Assembly (NCBI GenBank): GCA_023390215.1
Contig: JAEWDG010000004.1
Span: forward strand, 1 to 7,602
Direction: 5' to 3'
Length of the DNA: 7,602 nt
DNA from: Bacteroidota bacterium
GTDB lineage: Bacteria > Bacteroidota > Bacteroidia > Chitinophagales > Chitinophagaceae
The position numbers and the translations under genes are program-made. Positions 1-5,846 of the stretch are shown one piece after another. Positions within the stretch are counted from its first letter, which is position 1. Each line of letters opens with the position of its first letter. The notes beneath the pieces are model-generated. The model did not search any database. It was not told the DNA's origin and saw only the letters and a list, made by a program, of their open reading frames with translations.

Positions 1-511
1 GATATGTTCCTTCCTGCTCAATCGGATTCTGTGTTGCCAAAACCAGAAAAGGCTCCTGTAATTTATAACTCGTATCGCCAATTGTCACCTGTCTTTCCTG
101 CATTGCTTCCAGTAGGGCACTTTGCACTTTTGCCGGAGCACGGTTGATCTCATCGGCAAGAATAAAATTGGAGAATATCGGCCCTTTCCTTACAAAGAAT
201 TCATTCTTCGCCTGGTTATAGATCATGGTACCAACGACGTCTGCAGGCAGGAGATCCGGTGTAAACTGTATCCTGCTGAATTCTGCATGGACAGCCTGCG
301 CAAGTGATTTGATCGAAAGGGTTTTTGCAAGGCCAGGTACGCCTTCAAGCAGTACGTGCCCATTGCTTAAGAGCCCGATGAGCAACCGTTCAACCATATA
401 TGCCTGCCCAACGATTACTTTGCTCAGTTCATCATTGATTCGGCTTACAAAAGCAGAGGAGAAGGATATTTTTTCATTCAGCAACCTGATGTCTTCAGCG
501 GTCTGTATCAT
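1..511 (-). CDS. MoxR-family AAA+ ATPase (partial, N-terminal 170 codons)
   Basis: The minus-strand reading frame opens at the ATG at 511 and runs off the left edge with no stop, so only the N-terminal half of a roughly 320-330-residue protein is visible. The Walker A motif is GVPGLAKT (residues 57-64), the form usual in MoxR proteins. The Walker B motif is [10 protein letters not shown] (117-126), followed by [16 protein letters not shown] (127-142) and the sensor-1 region [12 protein letters not shown] (159-170), at which the window ends. MoxR ATPases are cytoplasmic chaperone-like enzymes thought to mature or activate partner proteins; they often sit upstream of DUF58 and von Willebrand factor A (Bat) genes, which here would lie beyond position 1. 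The start is well supported: an in-frame TAA lies at 551-553 and there is no other ATG between. No Shine-Dalgarno sequence is seen. The family is near certain; the cellular target is unknown. Confidence 0.95.
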   Translation of the reverse strand, partial: MIQTAEDIRLLNEKISFSSAFVSRINDELSKVIVGQAYMVERLLIGLLSNGHVLLEGVPGLAKTLSIKSLAQAVHAEFSRIQFTPDLLPADVVGTMIYNQAKNEFFVRKGPIFSNFILADEINRAPAKVQSALLEAMQERQVTIGDTSYKLQEPFLVLATQNPIEQEGTY

Positions 512-660
512 ATTAACTGGAAAAACCGGTTTCCCGGGTATTGAATTAAATTAAATATTAAGCATGCGCAAACGCATTTTCATATAGCATCGCAAATTAA
601 TTCATTCAGTTTAGCAAAAACTTAGCCGTATTATCAGTGGCAGAAATTCTTTGTTAAAGG
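512..660. other. Spacer between nadE and moxR, probable moxR leader
   Basis: This 149-bp AT-rich gap is the longest non-coding stretch in the window. Both flanking genes read leftward, so it should hold the moxR promoter unless nadE transcripts read through. I see a 10-bp palindrome AAACCGGTTT (523-532) directly followed by CCCGGG (533-538), close to the moxR ATG. There is also a short inverted repeat, ATGCG/CGCAT (564-568 and 573-577, 4-base loop). No hairpin with a clean T-run follows nadE, and no convincing Bacteroidota -33/-7 promoter pair with normal spacing could be picked by eye. Confidence 0.5.
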
Positions 661-2343
661 TTATGAAAGATATTTACCTACAATCGGCATCCTTCTTCCT
701 ACACCAAATGCCTTTGGAGAGATGCGGATTATAGGGCAGAACTGGTTGCGTTTGTATTCATTGGTATTCACCAACTTCAATATCCGGTCCACCAATGCAG
801 GTTCATAACCCTGCATTTTGATCTCGTCAGGCCCTTTGCTTAATTCGATATATTGATATAATACCTGGTCCAGAATAGCATATTCGGGCAGGCTGTCGCT
901 ATCTTTCTGCCCGGGTCTGAGTTCAGCGGAGGGTGGCTTGGTAATAATATTTTCAGGGATGATCTCTTTTTCTCTGTTGATATACCTGGCCAATTCATAT
1001 ACCTGCAGTTTGTAGCAATCGCCAAGCACCCCCAAACCGCCGGCCATATCACCATACAAGGTTCCATATCCCGTAGCTAATTCACTTTTATTGGAAGTAT
1101 TCAGCAGGATGTAACCGAACTTATTTGCCATCGCCATCAGCAGGTTCCCTCTGCTGCGGCTTTGAATATTTTCTTCAGCGATGGAAAAAGGTAATCCCTT
1201 AAAATATGGCTCCAGTGTATGGAGAAAAACCTCATAAATATTTCTTATTGGAACAGTATCATACTTGTTTCCCAAGTTTCTGCTCAATTGTTCAGCATCT
1301 GAAACGGAATGTGCAGTGGAAAATTCAGAAGGCATTAAAATCGCATGAATATTTTCTGCTCCCAGGGCATCGGTAGCCAGGGCTTGCGTAACAGCGCTGT
1401 CGATACCACCGCTGCTTCCCAAAACAGCTTTGCTGAATCCCATTTTAGAGAAATAATCCCTGATACCCATTATCAGCGTGGCGTAGATATGTGGCAGGTT
1501 CATTTGCGCATCAAGCGCTGAAGGGGTAAGCTCGATATCGGTAATTTCTGAAGCAGGAATAAAACAGTCTCCCGCTACCGTACCGTCATCATGTAATTCA
1601 TATCCCTGCAATGATTCCTTAAACGATGGCATTTGACCACACAGGTTCGCATCTTTATCAAAGACCAGTGAATTTCCGTCGAAAACAATTTCAGTCTGGC
1701 TTCCCACCGCATTGCAATAAAACATAGGGATCTTATACTTCAGCACATTCGCTTTCACGGCAGCTTTACGGTCTTCTTCATGTGTATAATCAAAAGGAGA
1801 TGCTGAAAGGTTTATCATAAGATCGGGTGCCTGGCCGATCAGAAAGTCCATGGGGCAAGCGTTGTAAAGGGGGTTATCGCCAAGGTTCCAGATGTCTTCA
1901 CAAATTGTTACGGCAAGTTTTTTCCCTTTGAATGCTATAACATCCCAGGAATTTGCAGCTTCAAAATACCGGTCTTCATCAAATACATCATAAGTTGGCA
2001 AACATGTTTTTCTCACGACCTGTTTCACCCGCCCCTCTTCAAGAAACCAGGCAGCGTTAAAAAGATCTTTACCTTCTATAATATCAATCCGGAGAGGAGA
2101 GCCTACCAATACTGCAATGCCTTTCGCGTGCCCCGCGATCTGATCTACCGCATCATAACATTTATTGATAAAATCCCTGAAATATAAAAAATCCCTGGAT
2201 GGGTAACCACAAACACAGAGTTCACTGAATACGATCAGATCACCGCCTTTCGCCTTCGCCTGCTCAATTGCTTCAATGATCTTTGCTGTGTTGCTGTTAA
2301 AATTTCCAATATGGTAGTTCTGCTGGGCTAAAAATATTTTCAT
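661..2343 (-). CDS. nadE: Glutamine-dependent NAD+ synthetase
   Basis: This cytoplasmic enzyme performs the last step of NAD synthesis: ATP-dependent amidation of nicotinate adenine dinucleotide to NAD+, using ammonia released from glutamine. The 560-residue protein has two domains. Residues 1 to about 260 form a nitrilase-fold glutaminase with its Glu-Lys-Cys triad visible at E41 (VFSELCVCGYPSRD), K112 (VRKTCLPTYDVFDE) and C148 (AVTICEDIW). Residues from about 285 form the ATP-pyrophosphatase synthetase domain, with the P-loop SSGGIDSA (310-317) and the downstream blocks NTSNKSELATGYGTLYGDM (415-433) and KPPSAELRPGQKDSDSLP (469-486). Both active sites look intact, so the enzyme should not depend on free ammonia. 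It is shorter than the roughly 680-residue mycobacterial form and matches the compact two-domain class. The ATG at 2343 places the first beta strand (KIFLAQQNY) at the normal position. It is divergent from gldB and upstream of moxR. Confidence 0.97.
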   Translation of the reverse strand: MKIFLAQQNYHIGNFNSNTAKIIEAIEQAKAKGGDLIVFSELCVCGYPSRDFLYFRDFINKCYDAVDQIAGHAKGIAVLVGSPLRIDIIEGKDLFNAAWFLEEGRVKQVVRKTCLPTYDVFDEDRYFEAANSWDVIAFKGKKLAVTICEDIWNLGDNPLYNACPMDFLIGQAPDLMINLSASPFDYTHEEDRKAAVKANVLKYKIPMFYCNAVGSQTEIVFDGNSLVFDKDANLCGQMPSFKESLQGYELHDDGTVAGDCFIPASEITDIELTPSALDAQMNLPHIYATLIMGIRDYFSKMGFSKAVLGSSGGIDSAVTQALATDALGAENIHAILMPSEFSTAHSVSDAEQLSRNLGNKYDTVPIRNIYEVFLHTLEPYFKGLPFSIAEENIQSRSRGNLLMAMANKFGYILLNTSNKSELATGYGTLYGDMAGGLGVLGDCYKLQVYELARYINREKEIIPENIITKPPSAELRPGQKDSDSLPEYAILDQVLYQYIELSKGPDEIKMQGYEPALVDRILKLVNTNEYKRNQFCPIIRISPKAFGVGRRMPIVGKYLS

Positions 2344-2398
2344 CAGCGCTTCGGTTCTTAATAAATGCTTTTCTTTTGTAAAGTTAAATTATTAGCCC
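2344..2398. promoter_or_regulatory. Divergent nadE/gldB promoter region
   Basis: The 55 bp between the two divergent start codons must hold or overlap the promoters of both genes. On the minus strand, TAACTTTA (2379-2386) is one base off the Bacteroidota -7 consensus TAnnTTTG and lies 35 nt upstream of the nadE ATG, a plausible leader length. I do not see a well-placed TTTG -33 partner, which would fall inside the start of gldB. No clear box for gldB was found. The short spacing suggests the two promoters overlap. The region call is firm, the box tentative. Confidence 0.4.
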
Positions 2399-3406
2399 AT
2401 GCGCATTTTGGTTTCGTTGCTGATTTGTTTTTTGCTCTTCTCCTGCAATTCAAATAAGACGCCCGATGTTTCGAACATTAAACTCGACCTGCAAACAAAA
2501 AGATTTGAAAAAGCTTTGTTCAATATGGATACCACGCATTTTGATCAGTCGATGAATAAGCTGGTTACCGACTATCCGGAATTTGCTCCGCTTTTTTTCA
2601 GGGAAATTCTGAATGTAGATCCCCGTTGGGCGCCGGACACGACGGCATTCTATATTAAAGGTTTTATATCTTCTTACAAACCGCTTTATGACAGCGCCGA
2701 ATTGCTGTATCCTGATTTTAAACAACAAACCGCAGAGATCAAAAATGTTTTACAATATGTGAAACATTATTTCCCTGAGTATAAAATCCCGGGCGAAGTT
2801 ATCACGTATGTAGGGCCTGTTGACGGTGTGGGTGATGCTATTTCACAACACGCGCTGCTGGTGGGCCTGCATCAGCACATGGGAGAAGAATATTCTATGT
2901 ATTCAATGGACTTTGTCCGGCAGACCTATGCATCATATATAACCCGGAGATTTACACCTGAATATATTCCTGTAAATGCCGCAAAAACAATTGTTCTCGA
3001 TATGTATCCCGAAACGGATGAGGTCAAAACCCTGGTGGTTAAAATGGTAGAAAGCGGGAAAAAATTATATTGTATGCAACAACTGCTTCCTAACACTGAC
3101 GAGTACCTGATCATTGGATATACCAAGATGCAGCTCGAAAGGTCATATTCCGGCGAAGCACAGATCTGGCAACTGTTTTTGCAAAACAACATGCTGCAGT
3201 CCATTGATGATAACCTGATCAAAAACTATATTGGGGATAGTCCGAAAACACAGGAGTTGGGTGAAGGATCGCCAGGAAATATCGGAGGTTTTGTGGGATG
3301 GCAGATTGTAAAAAAATACGCCAGGGATCATTCATCTCTCAGTTTGAAAGAATTGATGAATACGCCCGCTGAAACAATCTTCACGGACGCGAAGTACAAA
3401 CCCTGA
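2399..3406 (+). CDS. gldB: Gliding motility lipoprotein GldB
   Basis: GldB is a membrane lipoprotein required for gliding in Flavobacterium johnsoniae and associated with the gliding/type IX secretion machinery; its biochemical role is not established. The 335-residue protein begins with a lipoprotein signal: a hydrophobic stretch and lipobox LFSC, with the lipidated cysteine at C16. The next residues (NSNK) do not resemble the acidic surface-export signal of Bacteroidota lipoproteins, so a periplasm-facing location is inferred. Family-like blocks are KLDLQTKRFEKALF (28-41), VLQYVKHYFPEYKIP (117-131), KKLYCMQQLLPNTDEYLIGY-type sequence (221-241), and the C-terminal SPGNIGGFVGWQIVKKY (291-307) with FTDAKYKP (328-335). 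It diverges from nadE and its TGA directly abuts the apaG stop. gldC, adjacent to gldB in F. johnsoniae, is not next to it here. The start at 2399 fits a normal signal peptide. Confidence 0.9.
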   Translation: MRILVSLLICFLLFSCNSNKTPDVSNIKLDLQTKRFEKALFNMDTTHFDQSMNKLVTDYPEFAPLFFREILNVDPRWAPDTTAFYIKGFISSYKPLYDSAELLYPDFKQQTAEIKNVLQYVKHYFPEYKIPGEVITYVGPVDGVGDAISQHALLVGLHQHMGEEYSMYSMDFVRQTYASYITRRFTPEYIPVNAAKTIVLDMYPETDEVKTLVVKMVESGKKLYCMQQLLPNTDEYLIIGYTKMQLERSYSGEAQIWQLFLQNNMLQSIDDNLIKNYIGDSPKTQELGEGSPGNIGGFVGWQIVKKYARDHSSLSLKELMNTPAETIFTDAKYKP

Positions 3407-3793
3407 TCAGTTCATTTTAAAAGGCGCCGTCATAAAAAATACCGGAATACCTACTTTGAATTCCTGATGGTTGGAAACATTTTTAAGTGTGTACTGGCCA
3501 AACATTCTTCCCATTTCGGAGCGAAGGTTACAACCACTTACGTACTGGTAAGATTCTCCTGGTTTAATGACAGGTTGTACGCCCACCACACCTTCACCTG
3601 TTACCTCACGTCGGGTACCCTCACTGTCGAAAATATACCAGTGGCGGGATAAAAGCTGTACCGGAAAATCGTTTTCGTTTTCGATATTGATCCTGTACGC
3701 GAACATAAATTCGTGGCCCACAGGATTGCTGTATTCAGGCTGATAATAAGTTTCCACACTGACCTTGACGCCGCCGGAAATCATGGAGTTCAT
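3407..3793 (-). CDS. apaG: ApaG-family protein
   Basis: ApaG proteins are small cytoplasmic beta-sandwich proteins (DUF525 fold). They were linked genetically to cobalt/magnesium efflux in enterobacteria and are related to a domain of some F-box proteins; the molecular function remains unclear. The 128-residue product shows the family blocks nearly complete: VSVETYYQPEYSNP (11-24), FAYRINIENE (31-40), VQLLSRHWYIFDSEG (45-59), GEGVVGVQPVIKPGE (66-80), YVSGCNL (84-90) and the terminal TAPFKMN. The frame stays open upstream to an ATG at 3823, but starting at 3793 gives the usual family length and N-terminus; the ATG at 3784 is a further possibility. The gene converges on gldB with zero bases between the stop codons and diverges from the iron-sulfur protein gene. 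No Shine-Dalgarno sequence is present. Confidence 0.93.
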   Translation of the reverse strand: MNSMISGGVKVSVETYYQPEYSNPVGHEFMFAYRINIENENDFPVQLLSRHWYIFDSEGTRREVTGEGVVGVQPVIKPGESYQYVSGCNLRSEMGRMFGQYTLKNVSNHQEFKVGIPVFFMTAPFKMN

Positions 3794-3867
3794 GGTTGCA
3801 ACAATTTTAAGTAAAATAAACAAAAAAGAAATCTCCTGGTTAACTTGTAGGGTAAACGGTGCTTTTT
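3794..3867. promoter_or_regulatory. Divergent apaG / iron-sulfur protein promoter region
   Basis: These 74 bp separate divergent start codons, so promoters for both small genes are expected here. The sequence is AT-rich, with an A-rich tract around 3812-3831. On the minus strand TAAAATTG, eight bases before the apaG ATG, resembles a -7 box but is too close to the start and lacks a correctly spaced upstream element. I could not assign either promoter by eye. Confidence 0.3.
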
Positions 3868-4092
3868 ATGCAAAACAATAACAGGGAATACAGTAATGGG
3901 GAGATCACAGTGATATGGCAACCAGACAAATGCATTCATTCAGCTATTTGTTTCAAAGGCCTTTCCGCTGTATTCGATCCCCGCAGAAAACCCTGGGTGA
4001 ATATGAGTGGTGCGGATTCACAAACCATCATAAACCAGGTCAAAAATTGCCCAAGTGGCGCACTGAGCATCCGGGAAAACAAACACGGTTAA
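3868..4092 (+). CDS. YjdI-like small iron-sulfur cluster protein (Fer4_19 type)
   Basis: This 74-residue protein resembles E. coli YjdI and the single-cluster ferredoxin-like family annotated as (4Fe-4S)-binding. The hallmarks are DKCIHSAIC (20-28), VFDPRRKPWVNM (35-46) and KNCPSGALSI (59-68). Only three cysteines are present, C22, C28 and C61, in the arrangement C-x5-C...CP; H24 lies between the first two. This ligand set resembles bacterial [3Fe-4S] ferredoxins, so cluster type is uncertain. A role in electron transfer or cluster handling is inferred only from the family. The frame extends to a GTG at 3859, but the ATG at 3868 gives a normal N-terminus and is preferred. It diverges from apaG, and its TAA overlaps by 4 bp the stop of the convergent SUI1 gene. 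It has no upstream gene on its own strand close enough for an operon. Confidence 0.87.
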   Translation: MQNNNREYSNGEITVIWQPDKCIHSAICFKGLSAVFDPRRKPWVNMSGADSQTIINQVKNCPSGALSIRENKHG

Positions 4093-4427
4093 AGTTTTTT
4101 CGTCTGCTTAAAACCATTTTTCAGTAACCACTGAAACACTTTCTCACGATTATCTCCCTGCACAAGAATTTCATCTCCTTTTACAGCGCCACCTGTTCCA
4201 CAAAAAGATTTTAATTTTTTTCCCAGTTCGTCCTTTTCAGATTGAGATCCGAGATAATTCTCAACCAGGGTTACCGCTTTTCCTCCGCGATTCTTCATAT
4301 CCAGTTTTACACGAAGTTTCTGTTCAGAAGCGGCAATAGATGATTGTTCTTCCGCTTGTTCCTCATCTATTTTGAAATCAGGATCAGTAGAATACACGAT
4401 ACCTCCAACGGATTTTTTTTTCGACAT
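4089..4427 (-). CDS. yciH: Bacterial eIF1/SUI1-family translation factor (YciH type)
   Basis: SUI1/eIF1-like proteins bind the small ribosomal subunit; the E. coli homologue YciH can act like a start-selection fidelity factor in vitro, but its physiological role is poorly defined. The 112-residue protein has a charged, probably flexible N-terminus (about 1-35, with GGIVYSTDPDF at 8-18) and then the SUI1 domain: LDMKNRGGKAVTLV (42-55), ELGKKLKSFCGTGGAVKG (67-84), DEILVQGDNREKV (85-97) and the closing WLLKNGF (100-106). The basic NRGGK loop and CGTGG turn are the conserved elements of the fold. The ATG is only 2 bp after the nadC stop, so translation is likely coupled and the two genes form an operon. 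The 3' end overlaps the convergent iron-sulfur protein gene by 4 bp. The family assignment is secure, the biological role inferred. Confidence 0.94.
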   Translation of the reverse strand: MSKKKSVGGIVYSTDPDFKIDEEQAEEQSSIAASEQKLRVKLDMKNRGGKAVTLVENYLGSQSEKDELGKKLKSFCGTGGAVKGDEILVQGDNREKVFQWLLKNGFKQTKKL

Positions 4428-4429
4428 AA

Positions 4430-5281
4430 TTAAATGACTACAGCTTTTAAACTCAGATCCAGGCTTTTTGCCTGATGTATGATCGCACCACTGGAAACAT
4501 AATCAACACCTGTGGCAGCGTAATCACGAATATTATCGAGTGTGATTCCTCCGCTGGCTTCAGTTTCAAATCTTCCATTGATCAGTTGCACCGCTGTCTG
4601 CAGATCAGCCGGTGAATAATTATCAAGCATGATCCGATAAACCTGTCCTTCTGAAAGTACTTCTTCCACTTCTTGAAGTGAACGGGTTTCAACTTCTATC
4701 TTTAGATCCAGGTTGTTTTTCTTAATATAATCATTTGCTTTTCGAATAGCTTTGGTTATACCTCCGCAAAAATCGATATGATTATCCTTTAGCATGATCA
4801 TATCATAAAGCCCAAACCGGTGGTTCACGCCTCCGCCTATTTTAACCGCCCGTTTTTCAAGCAAACGAAAATTGGGTGTTGTCTTCCTTGTATCGAGCAA
4901 TTTCGTATGATAGCCTTCCAGTTTATCAACATACATTTTTGTGAGCGTAGCGATACCACTCATTCTTTGCATACAGTTCAACACCAGTCGTTCGCACATC
5001 AGGATCGTATGCACGTCAGCCAGAACTTCAAAAGCAGTTTCACCATATTTCATCATGTCTCCATCTCGCTTAGATGGAAGGAAGCTGATATCCGGCTGCT
5101 TAAAACGAAAGATCTTTTCCGCCACTTCCATTCCCGCCAGTACACCATCCTGTTTAACCCGGAGCACCGCTTTTCCTTTTGCTGATCTGTCAATCGAACT
5201 CAAAGTAGAATAATCTCCGGGACCAATATCTTCAGCAAGCGCCTCTTTGATCAGGTGTTCAAGTTGTTTTTCGTAATCCAT
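4430..5281 (-). CDS. nadC: Nicotinate-nucleotide pyrophosphorylase (carboxylating), quinolinate phosphoribosyltransferase
   Basis: NadC converts quinolinate and PRPP to nicotinate mononucleotide, CO2 and pyrophosphate, the step where de novo synthesis enters the common NAD pathway. The 283-residue cytoplasmic enzyme has normal family length. Visible motifs are EDIGPGDYST (17-26), CERLVLNCMQRMSGIAT (96-112), the active-site run DTRKTTPNFRLLEKRAV (130-146) followed by GGGVNHRFGLYDMIMLKDNH (149-168), the beta strands IEVET (195-199) and IMLDN (217-221), EASGGI (241-246) and VDYVSSGAIIH (259-269). The basic substrate-binding residues R98, R132, K133, R155 and K165 are present, so it should be active. 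It probably heads an operon with the SUI1 gene 2 bp downstream. nadE lies about 2 kb away on the same strand but in a separate unit. A terminator lies just upstream of its start, leaving its promoter unlocated. Confidence 0.97.
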   Translation of the reverse strand: MDYEKQLEHLIKEALAEDIGPGDYSTLSSIDRSAKGKAVLRVKQDGVLAGMEVAEKIFRFKQPDISFLPSKRDGDMMKYGETAFEVLADVHTILMCERLVLNCMQRMSGIATLTKMYVDKLEGYHTKLLDTRKTTPNFRLLEKRAVKIGGGVNHRFGLYDMIMLKDNHIDFCGGITKAIRKANDYIKKNNLDLKIEVETRSLQEVEEVLSEGQVYRIMLDNYSPADLQTAVQLINGRFETEASGGITLDNIRDYAATGVDYVSSGAIIHQAKSLDLSLKAVVI

Positions 5282-5309
5282 AAGCGAAGCTAAGATTTAA
5301 CCGGGCAAG

Positions 5310-5336
5310 AAAAAACCCGCTCATCCGAACGGGTTT
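5310..5336 (-). terminator. Intrinsic terminator of the DUF4783-type gene
   Basis: Read on the minus strand, a 7-bp stem AAACCCG/CGGGTTT (5336-5330 paired with 5319-5313) encloses a 10-base loop and runs into a six-T tract (5315-5310). Two more pairs (TC with GA) can form inside the loop. It begins only 3 bases after the stop codon at 5340-5342. There is no T-run on the opposite strand, so it acts on leftward transcription. It separates the DUF4783-type gene from nadC. Confidence 0.85.
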
Positions 5337-5339
5337 CAA

Positions 5340-5723
5340 TTACTTTGTTTCAAATCTTATTTCCTGTAGTGTATACAGGCCGCTTTTCTGCTTCATGAAA
5401 ACCGTGGTACGGTATGAGCCTGTTTTTGTTATCAATGTTCCTATGCAATAGATAGAGCCCGCATTTTCGCCTTTGTGCATCAATTCAAAATTCTTTACCG
5501 GGTTGTTGTTGAAAAAATCAGTGATGATCACCTCCGCCTGGCTTTTACTGTAGCTGCTGCTCTTGCCGGGAAGGGTTATTTCCACGGTGTTATCAAAATA
5601 TTTTGAAATGCCGGCAGCGTTTCCGGTTTTGAGCGCATTCACCACATCATCGATACTGACCAGACTGAATGCCGAACATAAAATGGCCAGCGAAACCGAT
5701 GCAGCCGTAAAAATTTTTTTCAT
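5340..5723 (-). CDS. DUF4783-type exported protein (NTF2-like)
   Basis: This 127-residue protein begins with a signal peptide: MKK followed by a hydrophobic core (about residues 4-22, IFTAASVSLAILCSAFSLV), with cleavage probably near residue 18-23. C16 is preceded by AIL, not a proper lipobox, so I predict a soluble periplasmic or secreted protein. The mature part (DDVVNALKTGNAAGISKYFD at 25-44, KSQAEVIITDFFNNNP at 60-75, YCIGTLIT at 92-99, YRTTVFMK at 104-111) matches the pattern of the Bacteroidota family DUF4783, which has an NTF2-like cone fold. No catalytic residues are known to me and no function can be given. It is divergent from gpmI and followed closely by a strong intrinsic terminator, so it is probably transcribed alone. 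The start ATG at 5723 gives a typical signal peptide. Confidence 0.85.
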   Translation of the reverse strand: MKKIFTAASVSLAILCSAFSLVSIDDVVNALKTGNAAGISKYFDNTVEITLPGKSSSYSKSQAEVIITDFFNNNPVKNFELMHKGENAGSIYCIGTLITKTGSYRTTVFMKQKSGLYTLQEIRFETK

Positions 5724-5846
5724 ATTGAGGGTTTACAGATAAAGCTAATCCGGAAACGTGCGCGAAGGTTAAAAATTGCCCGGAATACAATTACTAATCT
5801 ACAATAAATTACCCTTAAAGTCAAGCCAAACCTATAGTTTTACAGC
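5724..5846. promoter_or_regulatory. Divergent DUF4783-type gene / gpmI promoter region
   Basis: This 123-bp AT-rich spacer lies between divergent start codons and should contain both promoters. On the minus strand TAGCTTTA (5740-5747) is one base off the Bacteroidota -7 consensus TAnnTTTG, 16 nt before the DUF4783-type start; it resembles TAACTTTA upstream of nadE. For gpmI, TAGTTTTA lies only a few bases from the ATG, too near for a normal -7 box unless the mRNA is almost leaderless. Clear -33 elements were not found, so specific boxes are tentative. No riboswitch-like structure was recognised. Confidence 0.35.

Noticed and set aside
122..554. Overlapping plus-strand open frames of 61 and 109 codons
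   Set aside because: They lie antisense to the MoxR gene, whose Walker A, Walker B and sensor motifs are unmistakable on the minus strand; the plus-strand translations look like no family.
2450..3331. Three minus-strand open frames within gldB
   Set aside because: They are shadows of the plus-strand gldB frame, which has a lipoprotein signal and family motifs throughout.
3794..3823. Longer apaG start at 3823
   Set aside because: It adds ten residues (MFILLKIVAT) not expected in ApaG proteins; the ATG at 3793 gives the usual 128-residue length.
3915..4127. 70-codon plus-strand frame overlapping the iron-sulfur protein
   Set aside because: It is out of frame with the cysteine-motif protein and has no family features.
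4820..5213. Two plus-strand open frames inside nadC
   Set aside because: They are antisense to the conserved NadC active-site region and show no recognisable domain.
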